This document shows, piece after piece, positions 9,008 to 17,276 of a DNA stretch of 64,000 nt. This stretch comes from Betaproteobacteria bacterium (GTDB lineage: Bacteria; Pseudomonadota; Gammaproteobacteria; Burkholderiales; JAEUOS01). Below the pieces are notes generated by a model. That model was not told the DNA's origin, ran no database searches, and saw only the letters and a program-made list of their open reading frames with translations. The first letter of the stretch is position 1. Every line of letters begins with the position of its first letter. Position numbers and translations under genes: made by a program. The DNA is taken from positions 1 through 64,000 of the forward strand of contig JAQGMJ010000016.1 in NCBI GenBank assembly GCA_028292405.1. Reading direction: 5' to 3'.

Positions 9008-9155
9008 CCCCGCGCCGGAGGCGGCGCGAATGGGAGGTCAGGCTACGAAAGCGCGCGCGGCGCGACTGTCGGCTGCGCCGGGAAAGCGGCGTCGGCGCTT
9101 TCCTACTTCACCCGCACCGGATGCCGTTCGTCCGAGGCGATTGCCGGTCACCACT

Positions 9156-9250
9156 TCCGTTCGTGGTGAGCCAGTCGATCCACGTGTGCCTTGCGGTGCG
9201 CCGAATCGGCGGAGCACCGGCCCTTCGACAGGCCCGGAGCGAACGAAGGG
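9156..9250. repeat. Imperfect dispersed-type inverted repeat
   Basis: Left arm about 9156-9181 (TCCGTTCGTGGTGAGCC...TCGA) and right arm about 9221-9250 (CCTTCGACAGGCCCGGAGCG...). The arms pair imperfectly. Palindromes of this kind, with TTCGACAGGC and GTTCGTGGTGAGC, occur in intergenic regions of many proteobacteria. It lies between the TSUP stop and the ku start. Confidence 0.45.
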
Positions 9251-9276
9251 GGCGCGGAGCGCGAGGCTGCCTTGCG

Positions 9277-10032
9277 CTATTTGGTGGTCAGGCCGGTGAG
9301 CAGGGCGACGCCGTTGCCGAGGTACACCAGGCCGATCACCGTCACCGTGCCGCGGGTCCAGCGGCGGAAGTTCACGTCCGTCATCTTCTCCAGCACGCCG
9401 CGCGAGGCGCTGTTGCCGGCCATGGCGACGACGATCATCGAGATCGCCAGCCACCATTCGACGCGGCCCTGGTCGTGGCCGAGCAAAAAGCCGAAGTAGA
9501 GGATCTTCAGCAGGTGGGCCAGCGTCTGCGTGGAAGCCTTGGTGGCGACGACGCGGTGCCGGCTCATTTTCGATTGCAGGAAAAACACGTCGAGGATCGG
9601 CCCGGCCACCCCTGAGAGCAATTGCAGGCCGGTGGCGACGACGCCGCAGGCGAAGGGCTGGTAAGGCTTGTCGACGTTGAGCTTGAGCTTGGGCGGCAGT
9701 ACGTAGCTGACGAAGGGCGTGAGGCCGAGCACGATGTACACCGTCGCCCGGCCAGCCACCAGCTGCAGCACGCAGAACACGACCAGGATCAACAGCGATC
9801 CATACAGGTTGCCGCGAAAGATGCGCCAGTCGATTTCGCGGCGCCAGAGCCAGGCGCGCCAGCCGTTGGAGGCTAGTTGCGCCACGCCGTGCAGCATCAT
9901 CGCCGCCGGCACCGGCATCAGCGCAAGGAACACGCCCATCAGGATCATGCCGCCGGCCATGCCGAGGATGCCGGAGATGAAGGAGGTGACGAACACCGTG
10001 ACGGTGATGATGGCGAGGACGGCGGCGGTCAT
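9277..10032 (-). CDS. TSUP-family (TauE/SafE) membrane permease
   Basis: A 251-residue polytopic membrane protein starting at the ATG at 10032, which begins directly with a hydrophobic helix (TAAVLAIITVTVFVTSFISG). About seven to eight hydrophobic segments follow. The early ISGILGMAGGMILMGVFLALMP is the glycine-rich motif of the TauE/SafE (TSUP) family, which move sulfite, sulfoacetate or other organosulfur or carboxylate anions. The second half repeats the pattern weakly (CGVVATGLQLLSGVAGPILD). The frame is open further upstream, but that part is charged and lacks family features. Substrate unknown. Divergent from the SDR gene. Confidence 0.85.
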   Translation of the reverse strand: MTAAVLAIITVTVFVTSFISGILGMAGGMILMGVFLALMPVPAAMMLHGVAQLASNGWRAWLWRREIDWRIFRGNLYGSLLILVVFCVLQLVAGRATVYIVLGLTPFVSYVLPPKLKLNVDKPYQPFACGVVATGLQLLSGVAGPILDVFFLQSKMSRHRVVATKASTQTLAHLLKILYFGFLLGHDQGRVEWWLAISMIVVAMAGNSASRGVLEKMTDVNFRRWTRGTVTVIGLVYLGNGVALLTGLTTK

Positions 10033-10354
10033 GAATCGGGGCGGGGGACGGTTGTTATTGCTTGTTGTGGGCGGGGCGGGCACGTCCCCGGGCGGAGCGC
10101 GCCCGCTTTCACGGCGGGGCGCTTCTTCGAATGCCCGGCATTGTGCCGCGCCGGCCGCATTCAGGGAAATGATTTTATTCTTCTGGTGGATAAGAAATTC
10201 TGATCGGGCGCGCTTGCCTCCGGCGAAGGCCGGAAGGCGGGGGCGGGAAAGCCTGGATCGGGCAAGAAATACGCAGCTTCGTTCTACTGCGGCAGGCCGG
10301 CATGGTTCATCATTGCGGCATCGCCCTTCGGGGCAGCATGCAAGGAGAACCGCC
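10033..10354. other. Divergent intergenic region
   Basis: About 320 bases between the TSUP permease and the SDR gene. It includes an AT-richer patch at about 10165-10205 that could hold promoter elements, and a short GGCGAAGGCC hairpin near 10220. No recognisable operator or RNA gene. Confidence 0.5.
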
Positions 10355-11062
10355 ATGGCCACCACTTCATCTTCCCCTGCGCGACACGCGCTGATCATCG
10401 GCGCCTCGCGCGGCCTGGGGCTGGCGCTTGCCGCCGAATACCTCAGGCGCGGCTGGAACGTCACCGGCACCGTGCGCGGCGACAAGCGCGGCGCGCTGCA
10501 TGCGCTGTCGGATCAAAACACCGGGCGCCTCGACGTCGAGGCGGTGGACATTACCGATGAGGCGCAGATCGCCGCCCTGAGCGGGCGCCTGGCCGGGCGG
10601 CGCTACGACCTGCTGCTGGTCAATGCCGGCATCGCCAACAGCGCCGAGAAGACGATTGCACAAGTCTCCACTGAAGACTTCGTGCAGTTGATGTTGACCA
10701 ACGCGCTTGCGCCGATGCGGGTGATGACCTCGCTCGAATCGCTGGTGCCGGCCTCGGGCACCCTGGCGGTGATGTCTTCCGGCCTGGGCAGCATCGCCAA
10801 TACCAGCGGCGCCTGGCATGCCTACAGCGCCAGCAAGGCGGCGCTCAACATGCTGATGAAGGGCTTCGCCGCGCAACAGGCGGGCGACCCGCGCGCGATG
10901 GTGGTGATCGCGCCCGGCTGGGTGCGCACCGACATGGGCGGCCCGGGCGCCAGTCTTTCGGTGGAGGAGAGCATCCCGCGCGTGGTCGACATGCTGGAGA
11001 GCCGCAGCGGCAGGCCCGGTATCGCCTACCGCGACTACACCGGGGCGACGGTGCCCTGGTAG
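10355..11062 (+). CDS. Short-chain dehydrogenase/reductase
   Basis: A 235-residue classical SDR. The nucleotide-binding motif GASRGLG is at residues 16-22, the NAG motif is present (LLLVNAGIAN), and the active site reads YSASK with Tyr157 and Lys161; a Ser-rich strand (LAVMSSG) supplies the catalytic Ser. After the active site comes VIAPGWVRTDMGG, the usual substrate-loop start. The ATG at 10355 has an AAGGAG site eight bases upstream. The sequence resembles CsgA-like or sniffer-like SDRs with NAD(P)H dependence. No neighbours suggest the substrate. Confidence 0.92.
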   Translation: MATTSSSPARHALIIGASRGLGLALAAEYLRRGWNVTGTVRGDKRGALHALSDQNTGRLDVEAVDITDEAQIAALSGRLAGRRYDLLLVNAGIANSAEKTIAQVSTEDFVQLMLTNALAPMRVMTSLESLVPASGTLAVMSSGLGSIANTSGAWHAYSASKAALNMLMKGFAAQQAGDPRAMVVIAPGWVRTDMGGPGASLSVEESIPRVVDMLESRSGRPGIAYRDYTGATVPW

Positions 11063-11289
11063 GCGCGGGCCCGTTGCAATGACCCCCAGGGCGCCGCCGG
11101 GCGAGGGCGCGCGCCGCCTGAGCGGCGAAGGTGGATGCGCGGGCGGCCTGCCCGGGTTGGCAGAGGCCAGCCACGCTCGGCCGGCGGCGTAGCAAGGCAG
11201 GTGCCTGGCTCAGCGGGAGGCGCGACTTGCCGAAATGTCCCGTTTTGGAGACTATATGCGTCCCTGACCGCGAGACTTCGCCGCCCTCC

Positions 11290-14200
11290 ATGACCGAAAA
11301 CCCGCCGCAGTTCCTGATCCGCGGCGGTGAGATGGGGGCGCGCATGCGCAGCTACGACTGGGCGGCCAGCCCGCTGGGGCCGCCGCACGGCTGGCCGCAA
11401 AGCCTGCGCACCATCGTGCGCATGATGCTCGACTCGCGCTTCGCCATGTGGATGGCCTGGGGGCCGGAGTACACCTTCTTTTGCAACGACGCCTACGCGC
11501 CCACCGTCGGCATCAAGCGCGACTGGGCGCTGGGGGCGCGCGCCGACCAGGTGTGGGCCGAGATATGGCCGGACATCGGCCCGCTGATCGACGACGTGCG
11601 CGCCACCGGCGAGGCCACCTGGAACGAGGGCCTGCTGCTGTTCCTCGAGCGCAGCGGCTATACCGAGGAGACCTTCCACACCTTTTCCTACAGCCCGGTG
11701 TACGGCGACGACAACCGCATCGCCGGCATGCTCTGCGTGGTCACCGAGACCACCGACCTGATGATCGGACAGCGCCGCCTGACGCTGCTGCACGACCTGG
11801 CGGCGCTCTCCAGCGGCGGCGCCGATTCGGTGGCGGTGGCCGGCGCGCGCTTTGTCGATGCCTTGAGCGGCGGCCAGCGCGACGTCGCCTTCGCGGCGCT
11901 GTATCTGGCCGAGGCCGGCGGCGCGCGCCTGGTGGCGAGCAACGACCGGGCGCTGGAGCACGCCGCGCCGGCGCTGATCGATCTTGATGACCTGGACTCG
12001 CCCTGGGGCGTGGCGCGGGTGCTCAGCGAGGGGCGCGAGCAGCTGATCGAGCATTTCGAGCGGCGCTGCGCGATTGTCGGCGGCGCCTGGGCCGAGCCGG
12101 TGCAGCAGGCGCTGGTGCTGCCGCTGATGGGCGCGGGGGAACGTCCGCTCGGGGCGCTATTGCTGGGCGTCTCGACCCGGCGCGCGCTCGACGGCGGCTA
12201 CCGCAACTTTCTTGCGCTCATCGCCGGCCAGGTGGCCGCGGCTCTCGCCGACACCCAGGGGCGCCTGGAAGAGCGGCGCCGCGCCGAGGCGCTGGCCGAA
12301 CTGGACCGGGCCAAGAGTGCCTTTTTCAGCAACGTCAGCCACGAGTTCCGCACGCCGCTGACCCTGATGCTCGGGCCGATCGAGGAACTGCTGGCGCGTC
12401 CCGGCCTGCCCGCGGGCGAGCGCGAGACGCTGGAGCTGCTGCGGCGCAACGGCCAGCGCATGCGCAAGCTGGTCAATTCCCTGCTCGACTTTTCGCGCAT
12501 CGAGGCCGGGCGCATGCAGGCCAACTACCGCGCCGTCGACCTGGGCGCGCTCACCGCCGACCTGGCCTCCGCCTTTCGCGCGGCGGTGGAGGGCGCGGGC
12601 CTGACCCTGACGGTGCGCTGCGAGCCGCTGCCGGAGGCGGTGTACGTGGACCGCGACATGTGGGAGAAGGTGGTGCTGAACCTGCTCTCGAACGCCTTCA
12701 AGTTCACCTTCGAGGGCGGCATCGCCGTGCACCTGGCGGCGCGCGGCACGATGGTGGAGATGCGAGTGGTCGATACCGGCGTCGGCATTCCCGAAGAGGA
12801 GCTGCCGCGCCTGTTCGACCGCTTTCACCGCGTGCCGGGCGCGCGCTCGCGCTCGCAGGAGGGCACCGGCATCGGCCTGGCGCTGGTGCGCGAACTGGCG
12901 CGCCTGCACGGCGGCACGGTGGAGGTGCAAAGCCGCGCGGGGGAGGGCACCACTTTCACCGTGACCATTCCGCTGGGCAGCGCGCACCTGCCGGCGGGGA
13001 GCGTCAACAACAATGCGCGCACCGGCGTGGCGGACGGCGGCGCTGTGGTGGATGCCGGCGCCTTCATCGACGACGCCCTGCGCGCCGGCGCCGGCGTGGT
13101 GGCGGCGACGCTGACGGGCGCGGCGGAGGGCGCAGCGGAGGGCGCGGCGGCAGCGGGCTCGGGTGAACTGCAGGGCGGGCTGCCGGGTGAACTACCGGGT
13201 GAATTGCGACGGGCGCGCATTCTGGTGGCCGACGACAATGCCGACATGCGCAGCTACCTGCAGCGCCTGCTCGAGCCATTCTGGGAGGTCGAGGTTGTGG
13301 GTGACGGCATGCAGGCACTGGAGCGCATCGCCGCGGCCGCGCCCGACCTGCTGCTGACCGACGTGATGATGCCGCGCCTGGACGGCTTCGGCCTGCTGCA
13401 GCGCCTGCGCGGCCAGGAGAAGACCCGGGGCCTGCCGGTGATCGTGCTCTCGGCGCAGGCGGGCGAGGAGGCGCGCATCGAGGGCCTGAACCGCGGCGCC
13501 GACGATTACCTGGTCAAGCCCTTTTCCGGCCGCGAGCTGGTGGCGCGGGTGGAGATGCAGCTGATGCGCGCGCGCATCAACAGCGCGCAGGAGGCGCTCG
13601 ACCGGCGCCTGGCCGACGTCTTCCGCGACGCGCCGGTGGCCGTCTCGCTGCTGGCCGGGCCCCGGCACGTGCTGCAGTTCGTCAACAGCAATTTCCAGGC
13701 GCTGCTGCCGCAGCAGGCGATGGTCGGGCGGCCCATCATCGAGGTGTTCCCCGGCCTGCGCGAGCAGGGCATGCTCGATGCGCTGGACCGCGTGCGCGCC
13801 AGCGGCGAGCCGCACTTCGGCCGCGCCTTTCCCTCGCCGGTTACCGACCCCGTGAGCGGCGCGGTGCGCATGCGCTACTGGGACTTCGTCTACCAGCCCT
13901 TGCGCGGGGCGGACGGGCAGATCGACGGCATCGCCACCGTCGGCTCGGACGTCACCGAGCTGGTGCTGGCGCGGCAGCGCGCCGAGTCGGCGAACCGGGC
14001 GAAGGACGAGTTCATCGCCATGCTCGGGCACGAGTTGCGCAACCCGCTGGCGCCTATCGTCACCACGCTGGAACTGATGCGTCTGCGCGGCGGCGACGCC
14101 TTTTTGCGCGAGCGCGGCATCATCGAGCGGCAAGTGGGCCACATGTCGCGCCTGGTCGACGACCTGCTCGACGTGGCGCGCATCACCCGCGGCAGCATCG

Positions 14201-15084
14201 AACTCAAGCCCGTGGTGGTGGAGCTGGAGTCGATCGTCGACAAGGCCGTGGAGACGGCGCGCCCGCTCTTGGAGCGGCGCGGCCAGAGCCTGCGGCTGAA
14301 CGTGGCCTGGCGCGGGCTGGAGCTTTACGCCGACCCGCTGCGCGCCACCCAGATCATTTCCAACCTGCTGACCAATGCGGCAAAATTCGGCGGCCAAAAC
14401 GGGGTGGTGGAGATCGCCGCGCGGCGCGAGGGCGGCAACGTGCTGCTGACGGTGCGCGACGACGGCATCGGCATGACCGCGGGCGAAATCGCCCGCGTGT
14501 TCGACCTCTTCGTGCAGGGCGGCGACGACCAGGAGATGCACCGGCCGCAGGGCGGCCTGGGCCTCGGGCTGGCGATCGCGCGCAGCCTGGCGGCGCTGCA
14601 CGGCGGCAGCCTGGACGCGGCCAGCCCCGGGCGCGGCCAGGGCAGCGTGTTCAGCCTGCGCCTGCCGCTGCACGCGGGCGCGGCCGCGCCGGTGGAGCAG
14701 CCGCATGCGCGCCACGCGCGGGTCAACGGCGCAGGCAAGCGCGTGCTGGTGGTCGACGACAACGTCGATGCGGCGCTGACCATGGAAGAGCTGCTGCGCG
14801 CCTGGGGTTTCGAGACCGTGGTGGCGCACGACGGCCTGGCGGCGGTGGAACTGTTAAAGAGCGTGCCCCTGGACATCGCGCTGGTCGACATCGGCCTGCC
14901 CAAGCTGGACGGCTACGGCGTGGCGCAGCGGGTGACCAGCGACGGGCCGGCGAAGGCCGTGCGCCTGATCGCGCTTACCGGCTATGGACAGGAGGCGGAC
15001 AGACAGCGCTCGCGCGAGTCCGGGTTTCATGCGCACCTGGTGAAGCCGGTGGACCTGGAGAAGCTGGCGGAGATGTTGCGGTAG
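11290..15084 (+). CDS. Hybrid sensor histidine kinase with two kinase modules and two receivers
   Basis: A 1264-residue cytoplasmic kinase. Order: PAS-like region at about 10-160 (WGPEYTFFCNDAY), GAF-like region at about 165-320, HisKA with phosphoacceptor His351 in SHEFRTPL, HATPase (NLLSNAFKFTFEGG, DTGVGIPEE, GTGIGLALV), a low-complexity linker with GAAEGAAEGAA and LPGELPGEL, receiver 1 with Asp691 (LTDVMMPRLDG), a second PAS, a second HisKA with His914 (LGHELRNPL), a second HATPase (NLLTNAAKF, GLGLAIA), and receiver 2 with Asp1200 (VDIGLPKLDGYG). No membrane segments. The start at 11290 gives the common family N-terminus; the frame opens 53 codons earlier. Signal and output partner unknown; no response regulator gene is adjacent. 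Confidence 0.92.
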   Translation: MTENPPQFLIRGGEMGARMRSYDWAASPLGPPHGWPQSLRTIVRMMLDSRFAMWMAWGPEYTFFCNDAYAPTVGIKRDWALGARADQVWAEIWPDIGPLIDDVRATGEATWNEGLLLFLERSGYTEETFHTFSYSPVYGDDNRIAGMLCVVTETTDLMIGQRRLTLLHDLAALSSGGADSVAVAGARFVDALSGGQRDVAFAALYLAEAGGARLVASNDRALEHAAPALIDLDDLDSPWGVARVLSEGREQLIEHFERRCAIVGGAWAEPVQQALVLPLMGAGERPLGALLLGVSTRRALDGGYRNFLALIAGQVAAALADTQGRLEERRRAEALAELDRAKSAFFSNVSHEFRTPLTLMLGPIEELLARPGLPAGERETLELLRRNGQRMRKLVNSLLDFSRIEAGRMQANYRAVDLGALTADLASAFRAAVEGAGLTLTVRCEPLPEAVYVDRDMWEKVVLNLLSNAFKFTFEGGIAVHLAARGTMVEMRVVDTGVGIPEEELPRLFDRFHRVPGARSRSQEGTGIGLALVRELARLHGGTVEVQSRAGEGTTFTVTIPLGSAHLPAGSVNNNARTGVADGGAVVDAGAFIDDALRAGAGVVAATLTGAAEGAAEGAAAAGSGELQGGLPGELPGELRRARILVADDNADMRSYLQRLLEPFWEVEVVGDGMQALERIAAAAPDLLLTDVMMPRLDGFGLLQRLRGQEKTRGLPVIVLSAQAGEEARIEGLNRGADDYLVKPFSGRELVARVEMQLMRARINSAQEALDRRLADVFRDAPVAVSLLAGPRHVLQFVNSNFQALLPQQAMVGRPIIEVFPGLREQGMLDALDRVRASGEPHFGRAFPSPVTDPVSGAVRMRYWDFVYQPLRGADGQIDGIATVGSDVTELVLARQRAESANRAKDEFIAMLGHELRNPLAPIVTTLELMRLRGGDAFLRERGIIERQVGHMSRLVDDLLDVARITRGSIELKPVVVELESIVDKAVETARPLLERRGQSLRLNVAWRGLELYADPLRATQIISNLLTNAAKFGGQNGVVEIAARREGGNVLLTVRDDGIGMTAGEIARVFDLFVQGGDDQEMHRPQGGLGLGLAIARSLAALHGGSLDAASPGRGQGSVFSLRLPLHAGAAAPVEQPHARHARVNGAGKRVLVVDDNVDAALTMEELLRAWGFETVVAHDGLAAVELLKSVPLDIALVDIGLPKLDGYGVAQRVTSDGPAKAVRLIALTGYGQEADRQRSRESGFHAHLVKPVDLEKLAEMLR

Positions 15085-15101
15085 AGCACGGCTCGGCGCC
15101 A

Positions 15102-15163
15102 GGAAATCGGGGTCGGATTTTTTTGCGGCTTCATCGCAAAAAATGCTCTGACCGCCGATTTCC
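15102..15163. repeat. REP-like palindrome, copy A
   Basis: GGAAATCGG at 15102-15110 with its complement at 15155-15163. Just inside are GGTCGGA and TGACCGCC, which extend the match imperfectly; the inner region is T-rich then A-rich (TTTTTTTGCGG, CGCAAAAAA) and can pair too. It belongs with the copies at 15241 and 2613. Confidence 0.6.
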
Positions 15164-15240
15164 GGGTTGAGGAGTGAGGCTGTACACGCCGCTGGTTTTG
15201 AAGGACGATCGGCTATTGTTGCGTCGTCACTTCGTACTCC

Positions 15241-15302
15241 AAAATCGGCGGTCGGATCACTTTTTCGATGAAGCTGAAAAAGTGATCCGACCCCGAGTTT
15301 TC
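15241..15302. repeat. REP-like palindrome, copy B, perfect 17-bp stem
   Basis: A perfect 17-bp inverted repeat: 15250-15266 (GGTCGGATCACTTTTTC) pairs with 15276-15292, leaving a 9-base loop. Flanks AAAATCGGC and CCCGAGTTTT extend it imperfectly. It could act as a two-way transcription stop between the convergent genes, although no clean T-run follows it. Confidence 0.7.
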
Positions 15303-15410
15303 GTTTCCGGGTTTCGTCGCGGCTCGCGAAGTTTCAACAAAAACCTTCGCGTGCGGGACTCGCCCATTGTCGTTGCGTGCCTCGCTTGACGAAAGCCCCG
15401 CTGCGCTCGT

Positions 15411-16664
15411 CTAGCTCTCCAGATTCTTCGCCGGCGGCCAGTCGCGCGAGTAGACCGGGTTCTTCAGGAAGTCTTCGGGCTTGTAGGTCCAGAACTGGCT
15501 GACGCTGGGGTAGGTCTTGTCGACGACGTTGACCAGGCGGCCGTCCTTGCGTTCGACGCGGCGGATGAACACGTCGCCGACCACGTTGCCGTAGCTGTCG
15601 AACGACACCGGGCCGCGCGCGGTGCTGGCCTTCACGGCTTTCAGCGCCTTCATCAGCGCGGGCTTGTCTTCGACCTTGCCGTGGATGGCGTCGAGCGCGG
15701 ACTCGAGCACGGCGGCTTCGACGTAGGTGGCGGCGGCGTAGAAGCCGGGGTCGTACTTGTTTTGCGCGCGGAAGTCGGCGGCGAACTTTTTGTTGATCGG
15801 GTTGGCGAGCTCGGCGGAGTACCAGCAGGCGGTGCGGATGCCGATGGCCTCGTCGCCCATGTTGCGCAGCACGGCTTCGTCGAGCGCCGTCATGCCGCCG
15901 ACGACGTTGACCTTGCCCTTCATGCCGTACTCGTTGAACTGGCGCAGGTAGCGAAAGCCGTTGGAGCCGGCGAAGCCGAGGAAGATGCCGTCGACGTTGG
16001 TCTTCAATTGCGCGAGGTAGCTGCCGTAGTCGGGCACCGTCAGCGGGGCGAACTGCTTTTGCACGATCTTGCCGCCGCCTTCTTCGAACACGCGCTGGAA
16101 GCCGGCAAGCATTTCATGGCCGTAGGCGAGGTCGTCGGCAATCAGGCCCATGCGCTTCCACTTCAGGTCTTTCAGGCAGTAGTCGGCCATCGGCTGGGCG
16201 CACTGCGAAGAGGTGGAGGTGCCGCGCACGAACCAGGGGCTGGCCTTGCGCTGCGTCATGTCTTCGGCGGCGGCGACAGACAGCGTGGGCACCGATTGCG
16301 CGCGGATGTAGTCGTCCACCGCCAGCGCTTCGTTGGCGGCCAGCGGGCCGATCAGCACGTGGATCTTGTTGCGCTCGACCAGCTCCTGCAGCTTGGTGCG
16401 CGCGGTGGCGGGCACGCCGGCGGAGTCGCCGACGAACAGCTCCACCTTGCGCCCGGCCATCATGAAATTTCGCTCCTTCAGATACTGATTGAGCGCCTTT
16501 TCCATGTCGAGGCCGCCGGAGGCCAGCGGACCGGTCTTCACCGTCAACAGGCCGAGGCGGATCGGCCCGGCGGCTTGCGCGCGGGCGATGCCGGACAGGC
16601 CGGTGGCGGATAAGGCGGCGGCTGCGGCGGCGGCCTGGACGAGTGCTCTGCGTTGCTGGTTCAT
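15411..16664 (-). CDS. ABC-type branched-chain amino acid (LivK-like) binding protein
   Basis: A 417-residue periplasmic binding protein of the Peripla_BP_6 type. The N-terminus (MNQQRRALVQAAAAAAALSATGLSGIARAQA) is a long signal peptide with an RR pair, possibly Tat-directed. The mature part has IRLGLLTVKTGPLASGGLDMEKAL, VLIGPLAANEALAV, and VPDYGSYLAQLKTNVDGIFLGFAGSN, as in the LivJ/LivK family that binds amino acids, amides or aromatic acids. No permease or ATPase genes are adjacent, so the transporter partners are elsewhere. The ATG at 16664 follows AAGGAGAC. It lies downstream of tarD in the same orientation but about 600 bases away. Confidence 0.92.
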   Translation of the reverse strand: MNQQRRALVQAAAAAAALSATGLSGIARAQAAGPIRLGLLTVKTGPLASGGLDMEKALNQYLKERNFMMAGRKVELFVGDSAGVPATARTKLQELVERNKIHVLIGPLAANEALAVDDYIRAQSVPTLSVAAAEDMTQRKASPWFVRGTSTSSQCAQPMADYCLKDLKWKRMGLIADDLAYGHEMLAGFQRVFEEGGGKIVQKQFAPLTVPDYGSYLAQLKTNVDGIFLGFAGSNGFRYLRQFNEYGMKGKVNVVGGMTALDEAVLRNMGDEAIGIRTACWYSAELANPINKKFAADFRAQNKYDPGFYAAATYVEAAVLESALDAIHGKVEDKPALMKALKAVKASTARGPVSFDSYGNVVGDVFIRRVERKDGRLVNVVDKTYPSVSQFWTYKPEDFLKNPVYSRDWPPAKNLES

Positions 16665-16870
16665 TTTGTCTCCTTGTCGACGGGCCGCAAGGCCGCTGTC
16701 GTGTTTATGTGCCGAATGCTGGTCTTACTATAGCGGGCCGCCTCTGATGGGGGCTGGTGAGCTGGCTGGGACTGCTGCGTGGTAATTCTACTTGCCAAGC
16801 ATTCTGCATCAATGGAGGTAAATAATCGCCTGATAAAGAATATAACTCGTTGGGCGGGGAACGCCTCCAT

Positions 16871-17245
16871 CTACCGCTGCTTGTTAGGAGGTCTCCTCCC
16901 TTTCAAGGGCAGGGCAGGGTAGGGATGGGGTGAAGTGACGCTTTCAGTGCTATGTGCCAATGGAGGCCTAACCCCATCCCCCTCCTGTCCTCCCCCTTGA
17001 AAGGAGAGAGACCTGCTGCGTAGCATTGTCACAAAAGTCGATATCGATATCCATGCCGAACCCAACAAGCACGTAGCGCCGGCTAGTCGAAGAATCGCCG
17101 GGTTGCGGCGAAGCTCGGCATCTAATGAGGGCTGGCCAACCAGATCGAAAGTATCGATGAAAACCTTCATCGCCCCGGCGCGAAAAAACAACCACGCAAG
17201 CAGCGCAAGTGCGATTGCTAAGCAGATTGCCTTGGTTGGTTTCAT
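16871..17245 (-). CDS. Small membrane protein whose 3' end lies in a repeat
   Basis: A 124-residue product. Residues 1-20 are hydrophobic (KAICLAIALALLAWLFF); residues about 52-72 form a second hydrophobic segment (ILRLAGATCLLGSAWISIS). From about residue 78 the sequence becomes FQGGGQEGDGVRPP and PYPALPLKGRR, which is simply translation of the inverted repeat at 16890-17013. The natural C-terminus was therefore probably replaced by the repeat. No close family recognised. Base composition is lower in GC than neighbours. It may be a remnant or a functional two-helix membrane protein. Confidence 0.45.
   Translation of the reverse strand: MKPTKAICLAIALALLAWLFFRAGAMKVFIDTFDLVGQPSLDAELRRNPAILRLAGATCLLGSAWISISTFVTMLRSRSLSFQGGGQEGDGVRPPLAHSTESVTSPHPYPALPLKGRRPPNKQR
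16890..17013. repeat. Dispersed repeat, inverted pair
   Basis: Two imperfect arms of about 42 bases, 16890-16931 and 16970-17013, in opposite orientation around a 38-base spacer. Each arm reads GGTCTC, CTTTCAAGGG, then purine-rich sequence ending in GGATGGGGT. A third copy in the orientation of the first arm lies at 18698-18753, on the far side of tarD. Confidence 0.7.
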
Positions 17246-17276
17246 GGAGCGTTGAATGCCTTTTGCTGGCTAGCGG

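Larger units (their letters stand above)
15085..15410. other. Convergent intergenic region holding two palindromes
   Basis: Space between two convergent genes. It contains the palindromes at 15102-15163 and 15241-15302. A 71-codon open frame covering the second palindrome is not considered a gene because its sequence is the repeat itself. Confidence 0.6.

Noticed and set aside
13192-14829. Long minus-strand open frame inside the hybrid kinase gene
   Set aside because: Antisense shadow; no recognisable motif and no ribosome site.
15174-15389. 71-codon open frame between convergent genes
   Set aside because: It runs across the palindrome at 15241-15302 and has no ribosome site.
16838-16887. 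Possible integron attC site (TATAACTCGTTGGGC ... TTGTTAGG)
   Set aside because: The ends do not match the RYYYAAC and GTTRRRY consensus and the inner arms barely pair; no integrase was seen.
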